In this document: piece after piece, positions 34,596 through 46,949 of the stretch
How positions within the stretch are numbered: position 1 is the first letter of the stretch
How the letters are laid out: every line of letters begins with the position of its first letter
Assembly: GCA_964347615.1 (NCBI GenBank)
Contig: CAYFZO010000002.1
Span: 62,001-126,000 of the forward strand
Direction: 5' to 3'
Length of the DNA stretch: 64,000 nucleotides
From: CAYFZO01 sp964347615
GTDB taxonomy: Bacteria; Pseudomonadota; Gammaproteobacteria; Poriferisulfidales; Oxydemutatoraceae
Translations under genes and position numbers: made by a program
Notes under the pieces: generated by a model
The model's database searches: none
The model's input: the letters and a program-made list of their open reading frames with translations, nothing else
Told to the model about the DNA's origin: nothing

Positions 34596-35546
34596 TCAAT
34601 CCCAATCTCTCACCGTGCGTTCGATCCCCTCGGCCAACGTCATCGGCGGCGTCCAGTCCAGCAGCCGCCGGGTCTTGCGCGTATCCACGCGCAGGTCTCC
34701 GCACAGGCGGGCGATCTTACCGCCCTGCCCGAGCACGATGCCCGCGAAACGCAGCAGAGTGACGGGACACGCCACGAGTCGCGCTTCGCGTTGCATCGCG
34801 CCCGCGAGCAGGCGAATCAGCTGCGGCGTCGAGACGTCTTCACCGTCGCTGACGAGAAACACTTCACCCGCGGCCGCGGGATGCGTCACGCAGGTCTCGA
34901 TCAGGCTGCACAGGTTGAACACGCTGACCATGCTGCGCACGTTGGCGACCGAGGCGAGCGGCAGCGGCCATTCCTTCTCGACCGCGCGCATCATCGCGCG
35001 GAAGTTGCCTTTGACCCTCGGCCCGTAAACCAGCGGCGGCCTGATGACCACGACTTCAAGCCCGGTCTCGCGTCCGAGGTCGAACAGCGCGGCCTCGGTC
35101 TCGCGTTTGGTTCGCGCGTAGGGTTCGCGCGTTTGCGACGGGGGGTCGTCGGCGGTGAACGGGCGCGCGCCGGTGGTTTCGCCGTTGACCTTGATCGTGC
35201 TGAGGTAGACCAGCCGTTTGACCGAACGTTCGACGCAAGCGCGGGCGACCGCGGTGCTGCCTTCGACGTTGACGCGGTGGTATTCCGCGGCGTCGTCCGC
35301 GGCGGTCTTCATCACGTGCACGCGGGAGACCAGGTGCACGACCGCGTCGGCGCCGTCCAGCGCGGCGCTCCATTCGTCCAGATCGCTGATGTCGCGGCAT
35401 TCGAAGTATTCAACCCCGGCCAGCCGGGGGCGGCGTTTGTTGCGGCGTCTGATAACGGCGCGTACGCGGTGGCCCGCGTTGGTCAGGCTCTGCGCCAGCG
35501 TCAAGCCGATGAAGCCGGCGGCGCCGGTGACGGTCACGACGGCCAT
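34596..35546 (-). CDS. NAD-dependent epimerase/dehydratase (WbpK-like)
   Basis: Short-chain dehydrogenase-type sugar enzyme, 316 aa. The dinucleotide motif is TGAAGFIG (7-14) and the catalytic pair is Tyr143/Lys147 (EPYARTK), preceded by LSTIKVNGE. It resembles WbpK-type epimerases that act on UDP-HexNAc derivatives in O-antigen synthesis. galE lies 45 bp upstream on the same strand. The genes expected next, wbpL- and wbpM-like, lie about 19 kb away, beyond the island. Confidence 0.85.
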   Translation of the reverse strand: MAVVTVTGAAGFIGLTLAQSLTNAGHRVRAVIRRRNKRRPRLAGVEYFECRDISDLDEWSAALDGADAVVHLVSRVHVMKTAADDAAEYHRVNVEGSTAVARACVERSVKRLVYLSTIKVNGETTGARPFTADDPPSQTREPYARTKRETEAALFDLGRETGLEVVVIRPPLVYGPRVKGNFRAMMRAVEKEWPLPLASVANVRSMVSVFNLCSLIETCVTHPAAAGEVFLVSDGEDVSTPQLIRLLAGAMQREARLVACPVTLLRFAGIVLGQGGKIARLCGDLRVDTRKTRRLLDWTPPMTLAEGIERTVRDWD

Positions 35547-35591
35547 CTCGTCACCGCGTCCCCGTCGGCGTCTTCAGCGGGACGCGTCGCG

Positions 35592-36575
35592 TCACTCGCG
35601 CCACGCACCTGCTTGCAGTTTGCGTTCCCATCGGTAGGCGCTGCCCACGATGGCGTCGAGGTCGTCGTGTGCGGGTTCCCAGCCTAGCGTCGCGCGCAGG
35701 CGGCGGTTGTCGGCGACCAGCGTCGCCGGGTCGCCCGTGCGTCTCGGGCCTTCATGCACCGCGAAGTCCACGCCGGTCACGCGCTTGACCGCGGCGACGA
35801 CTTCCTTGACGCTGTAGCCGTGCCCGTATCCGCAGTTGAGCAGCAACGCGTCGTCTTGTCCGGCGAGGCGTTCGAGCGCGTCGAGGTGTATCTGCGCGAG
35901 GTCGTCCACGTGGATGTAGTCGCGCACGCAGGTTCCGTCGGGGGTATCGTAGTCGGCGCCGTAGATCGTCATGCCGTCGCGCGCGCCGACGGCGGCTTGC
36001 GAGGCGACCTTGATCAGGTGATGCGCGACACCGCTTTCGCCGAGGCGTCCTTGCGAGTCGGCGCCGGCGGCGTTGTAGTAGCGCAGAATCGCGCAGCGGA
36101 TTTCCCCGGCGCGTTGCAGGTCGAGCAGTATCTGCTCGCCCATCTGCTTCGACCAGCCGTACGGCGAGATCGCTCCGAGAGGCGCGTCTTCGGACAGCGG
36201 TCGGTCCGACGACGCATACACCGCGGCGCTCGACGAGAACACGAAACGGGCGACGTTGCAACGGCGGCATTGGTGCAGCAGCTGCAACAGCCCGGCGACG
36301 TTGTTGGTGTAGTACTCAAGCGGCTTCTCGATCGACTCGTCGGTGTATATCGACGCGGCGAAGTGCATGACCGCGTCGAAGCGACGTCGATCGAACGCGC
36401 GTGACAAAGCCGGTTCGTCGTTGACGTCGGCGACTATCAGCTCGCCGTCCAACGCGGCTTGCTTGAAGCCGTTCGACAGGTTGTCGTAGATGACCACGTC
36501 GTGGCCCGCTTCGCGCAACTTCTGTGCGGCGTGGCTGCCGATGTAACCGGCACCGCCCGTCACCAACACGTTCAT
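35592..36575 (-). CDS. galE: UDP-glucose 4-epimerase
   Basis: Interconverts UDP-glucose and UDP-galactose, 327 aa. It has the NAD motif TGGAGYIGSHA (6-16), the active-site Ser in SSSAAVYA, and Tyr139/Lys143 (SPYGWSKQM). The C-terminal part has the family blocks RDYIHVDDLA and RRTGDPATLVADN. It serves polysaccharide and LPS sugar supply together with the epimerase that follows. Confidence 0.94.
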   Translation of the reverse strand: MNVLVTGGAGYIGSHAAQKLREAGHDVVIYDNLSNGFKQAALDGELIVADVNDEPALSRAFDRRRFDAVMHFAASIYTDESIEKPLEYYTNNVAGLLQLLHQCRRCNVARFVFSSSAAVYASSDRPLSEDAPLGAISPYGWSKQMGEQILLDLQRAGEIRCAILRYYNAAGADSQGRLGESGVAHHLIKVASQAAVGARDGMTIYGADYDTPDGTCVRDYIHVDDLAQIHLDALERLAGQDDALLLNCGYGHGYSVKEVVAAVKRVTGVDFAVHEGPRRTGDPATLVADNRRLRATLGWEPAHDDLDAIVGSAYRWERKLQAGAWRE

Positions 36576-36668
36576 GATGAGTTCAGCGCCAAGAACCGGG
36601 AGAGAGATTAAAGCGACGCCCGCACGGTTTCGCCGTCGAGCAAAACCGCACGGGGCGCCGCAAGCCGC

Positions 36669-37172
36669 CTAAAAGGGGATGTCGTCGTCGAAATCGTCGG
36701 AGACCGCCGCCGCGGGCGTCGCCGCCTCTGGCTCGGCTTTCTGTTTCGACGGCGCGGGACGGGCTCTGCCCTTGTTCTCGAACGGCTGGTGGTTATCGTA
36801 GCGCGCGGTATCGCGGTTGCCCCCGGAGTCGCCCCCGCGGTTGCCGAGAATGTGCATCTCCGACACGACGACTTCGGTGGTATAGCGGTCGTTGCCGCTT
36901 TGATCTTGCCATTTGCGCGTTTGCATGCGTCCCTCGACGTAGGCTTGCGAACCTTTGCGCATATATTCGGCGGTGATCTCAGCAAGACGACCGAAAAACA
37001 CCAGACGATGCCATTCCGTCCTCTCACGTCTTTCGCCGCTTTCGCGATCTTTCCAACTTTCCGTCGTCGCCAGCGGCACGTTGCAAACTGCTGAACCGCT
37101 CGGCGTATAACGAACTTCCGGATCCTGACCCAAATTCCCGATCAGTATCGCTTTATTGACTCCTCTTGCCAT
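36669..37172 (-). CDS. ssb: Single-stranded DNA-binding protein
   Basis: OB-fold protein that coats single-stranded DNA in replication and repair, 167 aa. The N-terminal OB domain (MARGVNKAILIGNLGQDPEV to about 110) is followed by a flexible Gly/Asn/Pro-rich linker and the acidic tip DDDIPF, which recruits partner proteins. GAGGAGGG lies 5 bp before the ATG. The ssb - MFS - uvrA neighbourhood is common in gammaproteobacteria. Confidence 0.97.
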   Translation of the reverse strand: MARGVNKAILIGNLGQDPEVRYTPSGSAVCNVPLATTESWKDRESGERRERTEWHRLVFFGRLAEITAEYMRKGSQAYVEGRMQTRKWQDQSGNDRYTTEVVVSEMHILGNRGGDSGGNRDTARYDNHQPFENKGRARPAPSKQKAEPEAATPAAAVSDDFDDDIPF

Positions 37173-37363
37173 CTATACCCTCCTCTTTATGTTATTACGG
37201 GATTAAAGCAATGAAAGTTGGCTCATCATACCTTAATCGGACGAAACTGGAACAGGCACCGCCGGACTGCACGCGGACAAGCGGCGGTTTCGACCGGACG
37301 AACGGACGCGGTTCCTCACGGCGCAAACGGGTTCACCCGGATTTCCATCCGTGCGCGGGACCA

Positions 37364-37669
37364 GACGCCGCGCGGTTTTCATGACCCGGCGGCGAACACC
37401 AGCCACGTCGCGGCAAACGCGGCGTTCATCAGATAAACGGCGTCGGCGTCGCAGAAGCGGCCGACGAGGGACGGCGGGCTCGCTTCCAAGTAGTTGAAAG
37501 CGGTGAAAAACGTGAGCATCAAGACGATGACCGGCAGCTACGCGACCGACGAAAAAAAACGCGAATAGTGAATACCTAGAGCTTGCGGCGAGCAAGACCA
37601 CCGCCGCCGACGGAGCCGCCTTGACCCGCTGCGCTTTCTCGACGACCCGAAGCGACGCCAACGCCACTA
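37364..37669 (-). pseudogene. Duplicated, decayed 3' end of the MFS transporter gene
   Basis: The bases 37364-37660 repeat the 3' part of the MFS gene (about 37670-38070) with a period of 306 bp. The copy has lost about 105 bp between two ggcgtcggcg repeats and carries point changes and small insertions, so it has no continuous frame. The stretch 37173-37363 before it shows no gene. Confidence 0.85.
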
Positions 37670-38866
37670 GACGCCGCGCGGTTTTCCCATGCCGGCGGCG
37701 AACACCAGCCACGTCGCGGCAAACGCGGCGTTCATCAGGTAAACGGCGTCGGCGCCGAACGCCCACGACGTCCATCCGGCCAGCGCACCGCCGGCGAACG
37801 CGCCGAGGAACTGTCCGTTGGCGAACACTCCCATCGCGGCTCCTTTGGCGTCGGCGTCGCAGAAGCGGCTGACGAGGGACGGCAGGCTCGCTTCCAAGTA
37901 GTTGAAAGCGGCGAAAAACGTGAGCATCGAGACGACGACCGGCAGCCACGCGACCGGCGAAAAAAACGCGAATACCTGGCTTGCGGCGAGCAAGACCACC
38001 GCCGCCGACAGAGCCGCCTTGACCCGCTGCGCCTTCTCGGCAGCCCGAAGCGACGCCAACGCCAACGCGAAAGAAACGACCATGATCGGCGTGTAAAACA
38101 GCCAGTGCGCCGCGCTTTCCAAGCCGAGCTGCTTTTCGAGCAACGGCGGCAGCAGCAGGAAGTTGGCGGTCATGATCAAGTGCAGGAAGAACACGCCGGC
38201 GTCAAGGCGCAGCAAGTCGGCGTTGCGCAGCGCCGAGACGAATCTTGAACCGGCTCTCGCGTCGAACGCCGTCTTGCGTCGCGTCGCCGGCGCGGGCGAC
38301 GGCAACGCGGTCATGGCCAGCACGATGGCAAGCACGCCGAGCGCGGCGCTTGCAAGAAACACGCCTTGCAAACCGAACGCCGCCGACAGCGACGGCCCCA
38401 CGATCAGCGCGAGGATGAACGCCAAGCCGATGCCGAAGCCGATGAACGCGAGCACGCTCGAACGTTGCTCTTCACGGGTCAGGTCGGCGGCGAGTGCCAT
38501 CGTCGCGGCGGCGATCGCGCCCGCCCCTTGCAGGGCCCGCCCGACGATTACGCCGGTGATGGTCTCGGCGGTCGCGGCGGCCAGGCTGCCGAGCACGAAA
38601 ATCACGAGCCCGGCGACGATGACCGGCTTCCTGCCGATCCTGTCGGAGAGGATGCCAAAAGGAATCTGCAACAGGGCTTGGGGCAGGCCATAGACGCCGA
38701 GCGCCAGCCCGATCAGCACCGGCGTCGCCCCGGCGAAACGGTCGCCGGCCAGCGCCAGCACCGGCAACGCCATGAACAGCCCCAACATGCGCGCGGTGTA
38801 GATGCCGCCGACCACCGCCGCGACCTGCTTCTCGACGCGGTTCAAACTGAAACTGGGGTGGGGCAT
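37667..38866 (-). CDS. MFS transporter
   Basis: Inner-membrane major facilitator, 399 aa, about twelve hydrophobic segments. The loop 2-3 motif reads GILSDRIGRKPVIVAG, the mark of drug/H+ antiporter-type members; the substrate is unknown. I chose the start MPHPSFSLNR at 38866; the 97 open codons upstream run through an 11-bp repeat array and a non-coding region. It faces away from uvrA and reads toward ssb. Its 3' end has been duplicated downstream. Confidence 0.88.
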   Translation of the reverse strand: MPHPSFSLNRVEKQVAAVVGGIYTARMLGLFMALPVLALAGDRFAGATPVLIGLALGVYGLPQALLQIPFGILSDRIGRKPVIVAGLVIFVLGSLAAATAETITGVIVGRALQGAGAIAAATMALAADLTREEQRSSVLAFIGFGIGLAFILALIVGPSLSAAFGLQGVFLASAALGVLAIVLAMTALPSPAPATRRKTAFDARAGSRFVSALRNADLLRLDAGVFFLHLIMTANFLLLPPLLEKQLGLESAAHWLFYTPIMVVSFALALASLRAAEKAQRVKAALSAAVVLLAASQVFAFFSPVAWLPVVVSMLTFFAAFNYLEASLPSLVSRFCDADAKGAAMGVFANGQFLGAFAGGALAGWTSWAFGADAVYLMNAAFAATWLVFAAGMGKPRGV

Positions 38867-39232
38867 AAATCGGTTTCGCGTCCGGCGTTGAACGACGGGC
38901 AAGGCGTCTTGTATATCACATTTAAGCCTGCGACGGATGAGCGGACGAGCGTCCTGCCGCGCCGCAAGCTGCACTTGAACCGGCAACGGCAAAACAACGC
39001 CGTCGACTTGAAGCGCACGAATCAACGACGTGGGATTCAAGTACGCCGTCGATCGCGGACGGCGAACGGAACGCAAGTCGTTGCTAAGCCGTTGCCAAGT
39101 CGTTGCCAAACCGTTGCCAAACCATTGCCAAACCATTGCAAGTAACCGCCGCCGCACCGGACACCGCCGGATTTGGGAGAAAGGCTATACTAGCGGGCTG
39201 CCCCCAACACCGCCCGGTCAGCGCGAAAACCG
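38867..39232. other. Divergent intergenic region between the MFS gene and uvrA
   Basis: No gene is recognised. It contains six 11-bp repeats (39079-39143, listed separately) and a TATACT hexamer at 39185-39190 that may be the uvrA -10 box. I found no convincing LexA site. Confidence 0.5.
39079..39143. repeat. Six tandem 11-bp repeats upstream of uvrA
   Basis: The units are cgttgctaagc, cgttgccaagt, cgttgccaaac (twice), cattgccaaac and cattgcaagt. The 11-bp period is close to one turn of the helix, so a protein bound to each unit would sit on one face of the DNA. The array lies between the divergent MFS and uvrA genes. Confidence 0.85.
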
Positions 39233-42067
<2,835 letters not shown>

Positions 42068-42091
42068 GCACGGTAAATAAGCATCGGAACG

Positions 42092-42449
<358 letters not shown>

Positions 42450-42473
42450 GCGCGGGAAATAAGCATCGGAACG

Positions 42474-42796
<323 letters not shown>

Positions 42797-42800
42797 GCGC

Positions 42801-42850
42801 GGGAAATAAAGATCGAGCCAGAACGCGTACTGCGCGCGCATCGACCAAGC
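42801..42850 (-). pseudogene. Copy of the porin 3' terminus
   Basis: The 50 bp repeat 42947-42996 with few changes (offset 146 bp). They cover the last codons of the phosphate porin (SMRAQYAF) and its stop. This shows that the uvrA/porin junction itself was included in a duplication. Confidence 0.8.
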
Positions 42851-42910
42851 CTCGTCGCCGCCGCCATCCACGCCCTCGGCGCATAACGCCTCCGCACGGA
42901 ACGACGAGGC

Positions 42911-42940
42911 AAAAAAAACGCCCGGCCGGAGCCGGGCGTT
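42911..42940 (-). terminator. Rho-independent terminator of the porin gene
   Basis: Read on the minus strand, an 8-bp perfect G+C-rich stem (cgcccggc / gccgggcg, loop of 4) is followed by eight T. It lies about 25 bp after the porin stop. Confidence 0.9.
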
Positions 42941-42963
42941 AAGCACGGGAAATAAGGATCGGG

Positions 42964-44397
42964 TCAGAACGCGTACTGCGCGCGCATCGACCAAGCTTCG
43001 CCGTTGTCGTCGTCATCGCCTTGGGCGAGCTCTTTGTCCACTTCCGCGTCGAGGTAGTTGAGCATGAACTTGAGGTTCTTGTTCGCGTACCAGTTGACGC
43101 CGAGTATCCATTTCTCGGCGCCGACGCTGCGATCTTCGTTGTCGTCGTCCACGTCAACGTCCTCGTAGCGCGCGACCAGCTCCCAAGCGCCCATCGCGCT
43201 GCCCGGCTTGACCTTGTCGAAGACCGCGCCTTTTTTCTTGTAGCTGCGCGTCTCGCCGGTCAAGGTGTAGGTGCCTTGCAGGTAATAGCCGTCGAAGTCA
43301 ACGTCGCCGCACTTGATGAGCTCATCGTTGTCGTCCGTGCACGCGCCGCTTTCATCGGCGTCCGGCGCGCGGTCGCCGTCGGCTGTCACGTCAATGTATT
43401 CGGCCTGCAACGAGAACGGGCCGTTGACGTAAGCCGCTTCCAAGCCGTATTGCTCGACGTCGTCAACCCAAGCGTCGGCAAAGGTCGGCCGACCGCCGTC
43501 GGCGGTGTGAACCCCCAGACGCGAGCGGTATCTCACGCGGTCTTGGATCTCACGCACCGAAAACGCGGCGCCGAGATGGACGAAGTGATCCTCGCCGAAG
43601 TGCGGCGACGCCGCGACGCGGGCAGTGAGACCATAGTTGTCTTCCCCGTCTTGGTCTTCGGAACCGTCGTCAAACACGCCGATCGCCCAGTTCAGGTTGT
43701 TCGCGTCCTCGTGATAACCCGAAAGCTGAACGCCGCCGAGGTCCGGCTGACCGGCGCCGAGATTGCCGCCGAGGAAGTCGAGCGTCATGTTGCGCTCGAT
43801 CGTCGAGATCCATTTGGAGCTCGTCAGACGTTCAAGAGAGAACGGCTCCTTGAACTTACCGACCCTGACCGCCAACGGCTTGAAACCCGCGTACTCGATG
43901 TACGCCGTGTTCACGTTGGCCTCGTCGTCTTGGTCATCTATGTTGACGGTGAGTTTGTACTTCCAGTCTTTCTTGACCGAACCGCTCGCGGTCAGGCGGG
44001 TGCGCCGCCATTCTCCTTCGGATTGACTCTCGCCGTTGTCGGTGAATACGTCGTCGAAGAAGTCATAGTCGAACAACAGACGACCGCCGAGCTTGAACGA
44101 GTTGCCGTTGTCGGACTTCAGCTTGAGACCGCCGCCGGTCGTGGACAACGTGACGTCTTCCTTGCCGTCGGTCTTGACGATGCCCTTCTTGGCGCCTTCT
44201 TTCCTGTCCGCGGACATCTGGTTAACTTCCTGACGCGCCTTGAGCAACTGGTCCTGCAGACCGTCTATCGTTTTTTCGAGACGCTCGATACGTTGCTCCA
44301 AGGTCTGCGCGTGCGCGGCGACGAACGAGGTGCAGGCGAACAGCGCGCAAGCAAGCAAGACCTTGCCGAAATCGGGCGCTAAATTAAACTTTTCCAT
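42964..44397 (-). CDS. Phosphate-selective porin, OprO/OprP family
   Basis: Outer-membrane porin, 477 aa. A signal peptide (VLLACALFACTSFVAAHA) is followed by a coiled coil (TLEQRIERLEKTIDGLQDQL) and a 16-strand-type barrel containing FKLGGRLLFDYDFFDD and RVGKFKEPFSLERLTSSKWI. The last residue is Phe (SMRAQYAF). I chose the start MEKFNLAPDF at 44397 because it gives a proper signal peptide; GGGAG lies 9-12 bp before it. It is divergent from pstS with Pho-box-like repeats between them, so phosphate-starvation induction is likely. Confidence 0.9.
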   Translation of the reverse strand: MEKFNLAPDFGKVLLACALFACTSFVAAHAQTLEQRIERLEKTIDGLQDQLLKARQEVNQMSADRKEGAKKGIVKTDGKEDVTLSTTGGGLKLKSDNGNSFKLGGRLLFDYDFFDDVFTDNGESQSEGEWRRTRLTASGSVKKDWKYKLTVNIDDQDDEANVNTAYIEYAGFKPLAVRVGKFKEPFSLERLTSSKWISTIERNMTLDFLGGNLGAGQPDLGGVQLSGYHEDANNLNWAIGVFDDGSEDQDGEDNYGLTARVAASPHFGEDHFVHLGAAFSVREIQDRVRYRSRLGVHTADGGRPTFADAWVDDVEQYGLEAAYVNGPFSLQAEYIDVTADGDRAPDADESGACTDDNDELIKCGDVDFDGYYLQGTYTLTGETRSYKKKGAVFDKVKPGSAMGAWELVARYEDVDVDDDNEDRSVGAEKWILGVNWYANKNLKFMLNYLDAEVDKELAQGDDDDNGEAWSMRAQYAF

Positions 44398-44507
44398 GAG
44401 GTTTATCTCCCATAAGTGATGAAATGTATCGATTGGTTCCGGCGACCCGCTCGGCACCGGGCTTTCTCCGCATCCACGGAACGAGGGCGGCATTATCGAC
44501 GGGGAAT

Positions 44508-44536
44508 GTTGCACCTGTGTTGCAGACAGGTGACAG
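44508..44536 (-). promoter_or_regulatory. Pho-box-like repeats facing the porin gene
   Basis: On the minus strand three 7-mers occur at an 11-bp spacing: ctgtcac, ctgcaac and gtgcaac. This matches PhoB-box architecture (7-bp CTGTCAT-type repeats separated by 4 bp), although the second and third copies deviate. Confidence 0.55.
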
Positions 44537-44552
44537 TTATATTTCACCGCCG

Positions 44553-44573
44553 CTGACATCAATCTGACACATT
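44553..44573 (+). promoter_or_regulatory. Pho box upstream of pstS
   Basis: Two direct repeats ctgacat and ctgacac are separated by 4 bp (caat), close to the PhoB consensus CTGTCAT-N4-CTGTCAC. A GACAAT hexamer at 44581 may be the -10 box, so the Pho box would replace the -35, as in PhoB-activated promoters. Confidence 0.75.
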
Positions 44574-44630
44574 CTTCATGGACAATGAGCGCCGAAACCA
44601 AACCTCAACACTTTCGGAGGAAACAACATC

Positions 44631-45680
44631 ATGAAACGAGCCATTGTGACAGCCGTCTCGTTATCCATAGCAGCGTTCGCTCTGGCGAACACCGCGGTCG
44701 CGCGCGACCAAATCAACGTCGTCGGTTCTTCGACCGTCTACCCGTTTGCAACCGTGGTCGCTGAGACTTTCGGCCGCAACGACGGGTTCAAAACACCGAA
44801 GATCGAGTCCACCGGCACCGGCGGCGGATTCAAGCTGTTCTGTGAGGGTCTCGGCGTGAAAACGCCTGACGTTGCCAACGCGTCGCGTCGTATCAAGCAA
44901 AAAGAAGTTGATATGTGCGTCAAGAACGGTGTCAAGGACATCGTCGAAGTGAAAATCGGCTACGACGGCATCGTTCTCGCCAACGCAAAGGGCGGCCCGA
45001 TGATGGACGTCAGCCTCAAGCATATCTTCTTGGCGCTGGCGAAAGACGTGCCGAACCCCGACGGGTCGCAGACGCTGGTCCCGAACCCCTACAAGACCTG
45101 GAAAGACGTTGACGCTTCCCTGCCCGACGCCAAGATCGAGGTTCTCGGCCCGCCGCCGACTTCCGGCACCCGCGACGCGTTCGCCGAGCTGGCGCTCGAA
45201 GGCGGCTGCAAGAAGTTCGACTGGATCAAGGCGATGAAGAAAGCCGACAAGGCAGCCTACAAGAAGCTCTGTCACACCGTGCGTGAAGACGGCGCCTACA
45301 TAGAAGCCGGCGAAAACGACAACCTGATCGTGCAGAAGCTCAAAGCCAACCCCGTCGCGTTCGGCGTGTTCGGTTACAGCTTCCTCGACCAGAACGCCGA
45401 CTCGGTCCAAGGCGCGTCGGTCAACAACACCCGACCGACGTTTGAAGCGATTGCCGACGGGACGTATCCGGTGTCTCGTTCGCTGTATTTCTACGTCAAG
45501 AAAGACCACGTCGGCGTGATTCCCGGCATCGCGGAATACGTCGCCGAGTTCATGAGCAGCAAAGCCTCGGGCTCCGAAGGCTACCTCTCCGACAGAGGGC
45601 TGATTCCGTTGCTGCCGCAGGAGAAATCCAGCTTCGAGATGGCCGCGAAGGAAATGACGCCTCTGCCGCACAAACTGTAA
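44631..45680 (+). CDS. pstS: Phosphate ABC transporter substrate-binding protein, PstS family
   Basis: Periplasmic phosphate-binding protein, 349 aa. A signal peptide (SLSIAAFALANTAVA) is followed by phosphate-binding loops INVVGSSTVYPFA and STGTGGGFKLF, then ASRRIKQ and a TSGTRDAF block. GGAGG at 44616-44620 lies 10 bp before the ATG. A Pho box lies upstream and a strong terminator follows, so it is a single-gene unit here; pstCAB is not in the window. It works with the divergent porin to bring phosphate across the envelope. Confidence 0.93.
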   Translation: MKRAIVTAVSLSIAAFALANTAVARDQINVVGSSTVYPFATVVAETFGRNDGFKTPKIESTGTGGGFKLFCEGLGVKTPDVANASRRIKQKEVDMCVKNGVKDIVEVKIGYDGIVLANAKGGPMMDVSLKHIFLALAKDVPNPDGSQTLVPNPYKTWKDVDASLPDAKIEVLGPPPTSGTRDAFAELALEGGCKKFDWIKAMKKADKAAYKKLCHTVREDGAYIEAGENDNLIVQKLKANPVAFGVFGYSFLDQNADSVQGASVNNTRPTFEAIADGTYPVSRSLYFYVKKDHVGVIPGIAEYVAEFMSSKASGSEGYLSDRGLIPLLPQEKSSFEMAAKEMTPLPHKL

Positions 45681-45715
45681 AACCTCGCTGGACCGATTCG
45701 CCGATCGGAGGGCTG

Positions 45716-45742
45716 AAAGGGCGGGGCAACCCGCCCTTTTTC
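45716..45742 (+). terminator. Rho-independent terminator of pstS
   Basis: A perfect stem (gggcggg / cccgccc, loop gcaa) is followed by five T, 36 bp after the pstS stop. The stretch 45743-45980 before the next gene shows nothing recognised. Confidence 0.9.
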
Positions 45743-45980
45743 TTGGAACTCATGAAACGGCTCGCAATGAAAACGCACCGTGCATAGAATCTCCATCGAA
45801 CGTCGCCGCGTTCGTGCCCTCCTGGAGTGGAGCGGCCGAATGGGGCGGCTGAACGTGGAGGTGGCGACGTCGATTCGCCCCCAAAGCATCAACGTGAAGC
45901 GTCAAACCGATACCGGGGCTTTTGCCCCTGAAAATCACCGAGGTCAGTTCACCAAGACCAATCAACCGAAACCGAGTCGC

Positions 45981-46949
45981 ATGATGAAACACCGCTTTAC
46001 CGTCCTGCTTGCCGCCGCGGCGTTCGCCGCACACGCCGCCGCCGATTCGATCACGTTCAGAGGCGTCTGCGACGGGTCGGCCGCGGTCAAGATCCCCGGA
46101 AACGTGATTCTGGTCGGCTACGACGAGAGCAACGCGTTGTTCGCGTTCGACGTGAACGGCGGCCCGCCGCTCGCTCGCGCCGACCTCGTCGGGTTGCTGG
46201 GACTTGAACGTGACGGCGAAATGGATCTTGAAGCTGCGGCATCGGCCGGCGACCGAATCTGGTGGGTCGGCTCGCACGGTTTGAATAAACGCGGAGGCGT
46301 TGAACCGAACCGGCGTACGCTGTTTGCGACCAACGTTCCCACGAAGCGGCTCGAAGACGTCGAACTGCTCGGCGGGCCGTGGGACCTGACCGAAGTGCTG
46401 CTGCAATCCCCTGAAGTCACGAAGCACCTCACGCCCAAGGTGCGCAAGCGTCCCCCCAAGAAAGGCGGCGTCAACCTCGAAGGTCTCGCCGCGACCGACG
46501 ACGGCGGGTTGCTTGCAGGGTTCAGGTCGCCACTGTCCGAAGGCAAGTCCGGCAACGCGCTGATTGTCGAACTCGCACCGAAAGGCGCGTCGTTCGAAGT
46601 GCGCAAAATCCATCAGCTTGATCTGGACGACCGCGGCGTACGGGAAATCACCCGCGACCGCGACGCTTACGTCATCGTCGCGGGATCGGTGGATTCGAGG
46701 AAAAGGGCGGCGCTTTACCGCTGGGACGGCACGGCGGTGCACCTGAAGTCGGAGCTCAAGGATTTCAACGCCGAAAGCGTCGTTGACGCGGGAAACCACT
46801 GGTTGGTACTGAGCGACAACGGCAAGGACAAGCGCGCCGACGAGGAAGCCGACGACGGCGACCGCAGTTGCGACAAGATCCGCAGGAAGAACAGCCGGGG
46901 GGAAAACCACCCGAACGTGTTCTTCGAGGCGAGGAAGATCGCTAAGTGA
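45981..46949 (+). CDS. Exported DUF3616 protein
   Basis: A 322-aa protein of the DUF3616 family, function unknown. A signal peptide (FTVLLAAAAFAAHAAA) is followed by ITFRGVCDGSAAVKI and VILVGYDESNALFAFD, the conserved start of the family. Later blocks are WWVGSHGLNKRG, then GVNLEGLAATDDGGLLAGFR. I chose the start MMKHRFTVLL at 45981, which gives the signal peptide. The 3' end meets the RND pump gene tail to tail; a 522-bp duplication now separates the full copies. Confidence 0.8.
   Translation: MMKHRFTVLLAAAAFAAHAAADSITFRGVCDGSAAVKIPGNVILVGYDESNALFAFDVNGGPPLARADLVGLLGLERDGEMDLEAAASAGDRIWWVGSHGLNKRGGVEPNRRTLFATNVPTKRLEDVELLGGPWDLTEVLLQSPEVTKHLTPKVRKRPPKKGGVNLEGLAATDDGGLLAGFRSPLSEGKSGNALIVELAPKGASFEVRKIHQLDLDDRGVREITRDRDAYVIVAGSVDSRKRAALYRWDGTAVHLKSELKDFNAESVVDAGNHWLVLSDNGKDKRADEEADDGDRSCDKIRRKNSRGENHPNVFFEARKIAK

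Noticed and set aside
37233..37949. A 238-codon minus-strand open frame over the MFS 3' end
   Set aside because: It runs out of frame through the duplicated MFS tail. The Arg-rich internal repetition only reflects the DNA duplication.
39079..39143. CRISPR array
   Set aside because: The repeats are 11 bp and contiguous, with no spacers, and no cas genes are present.
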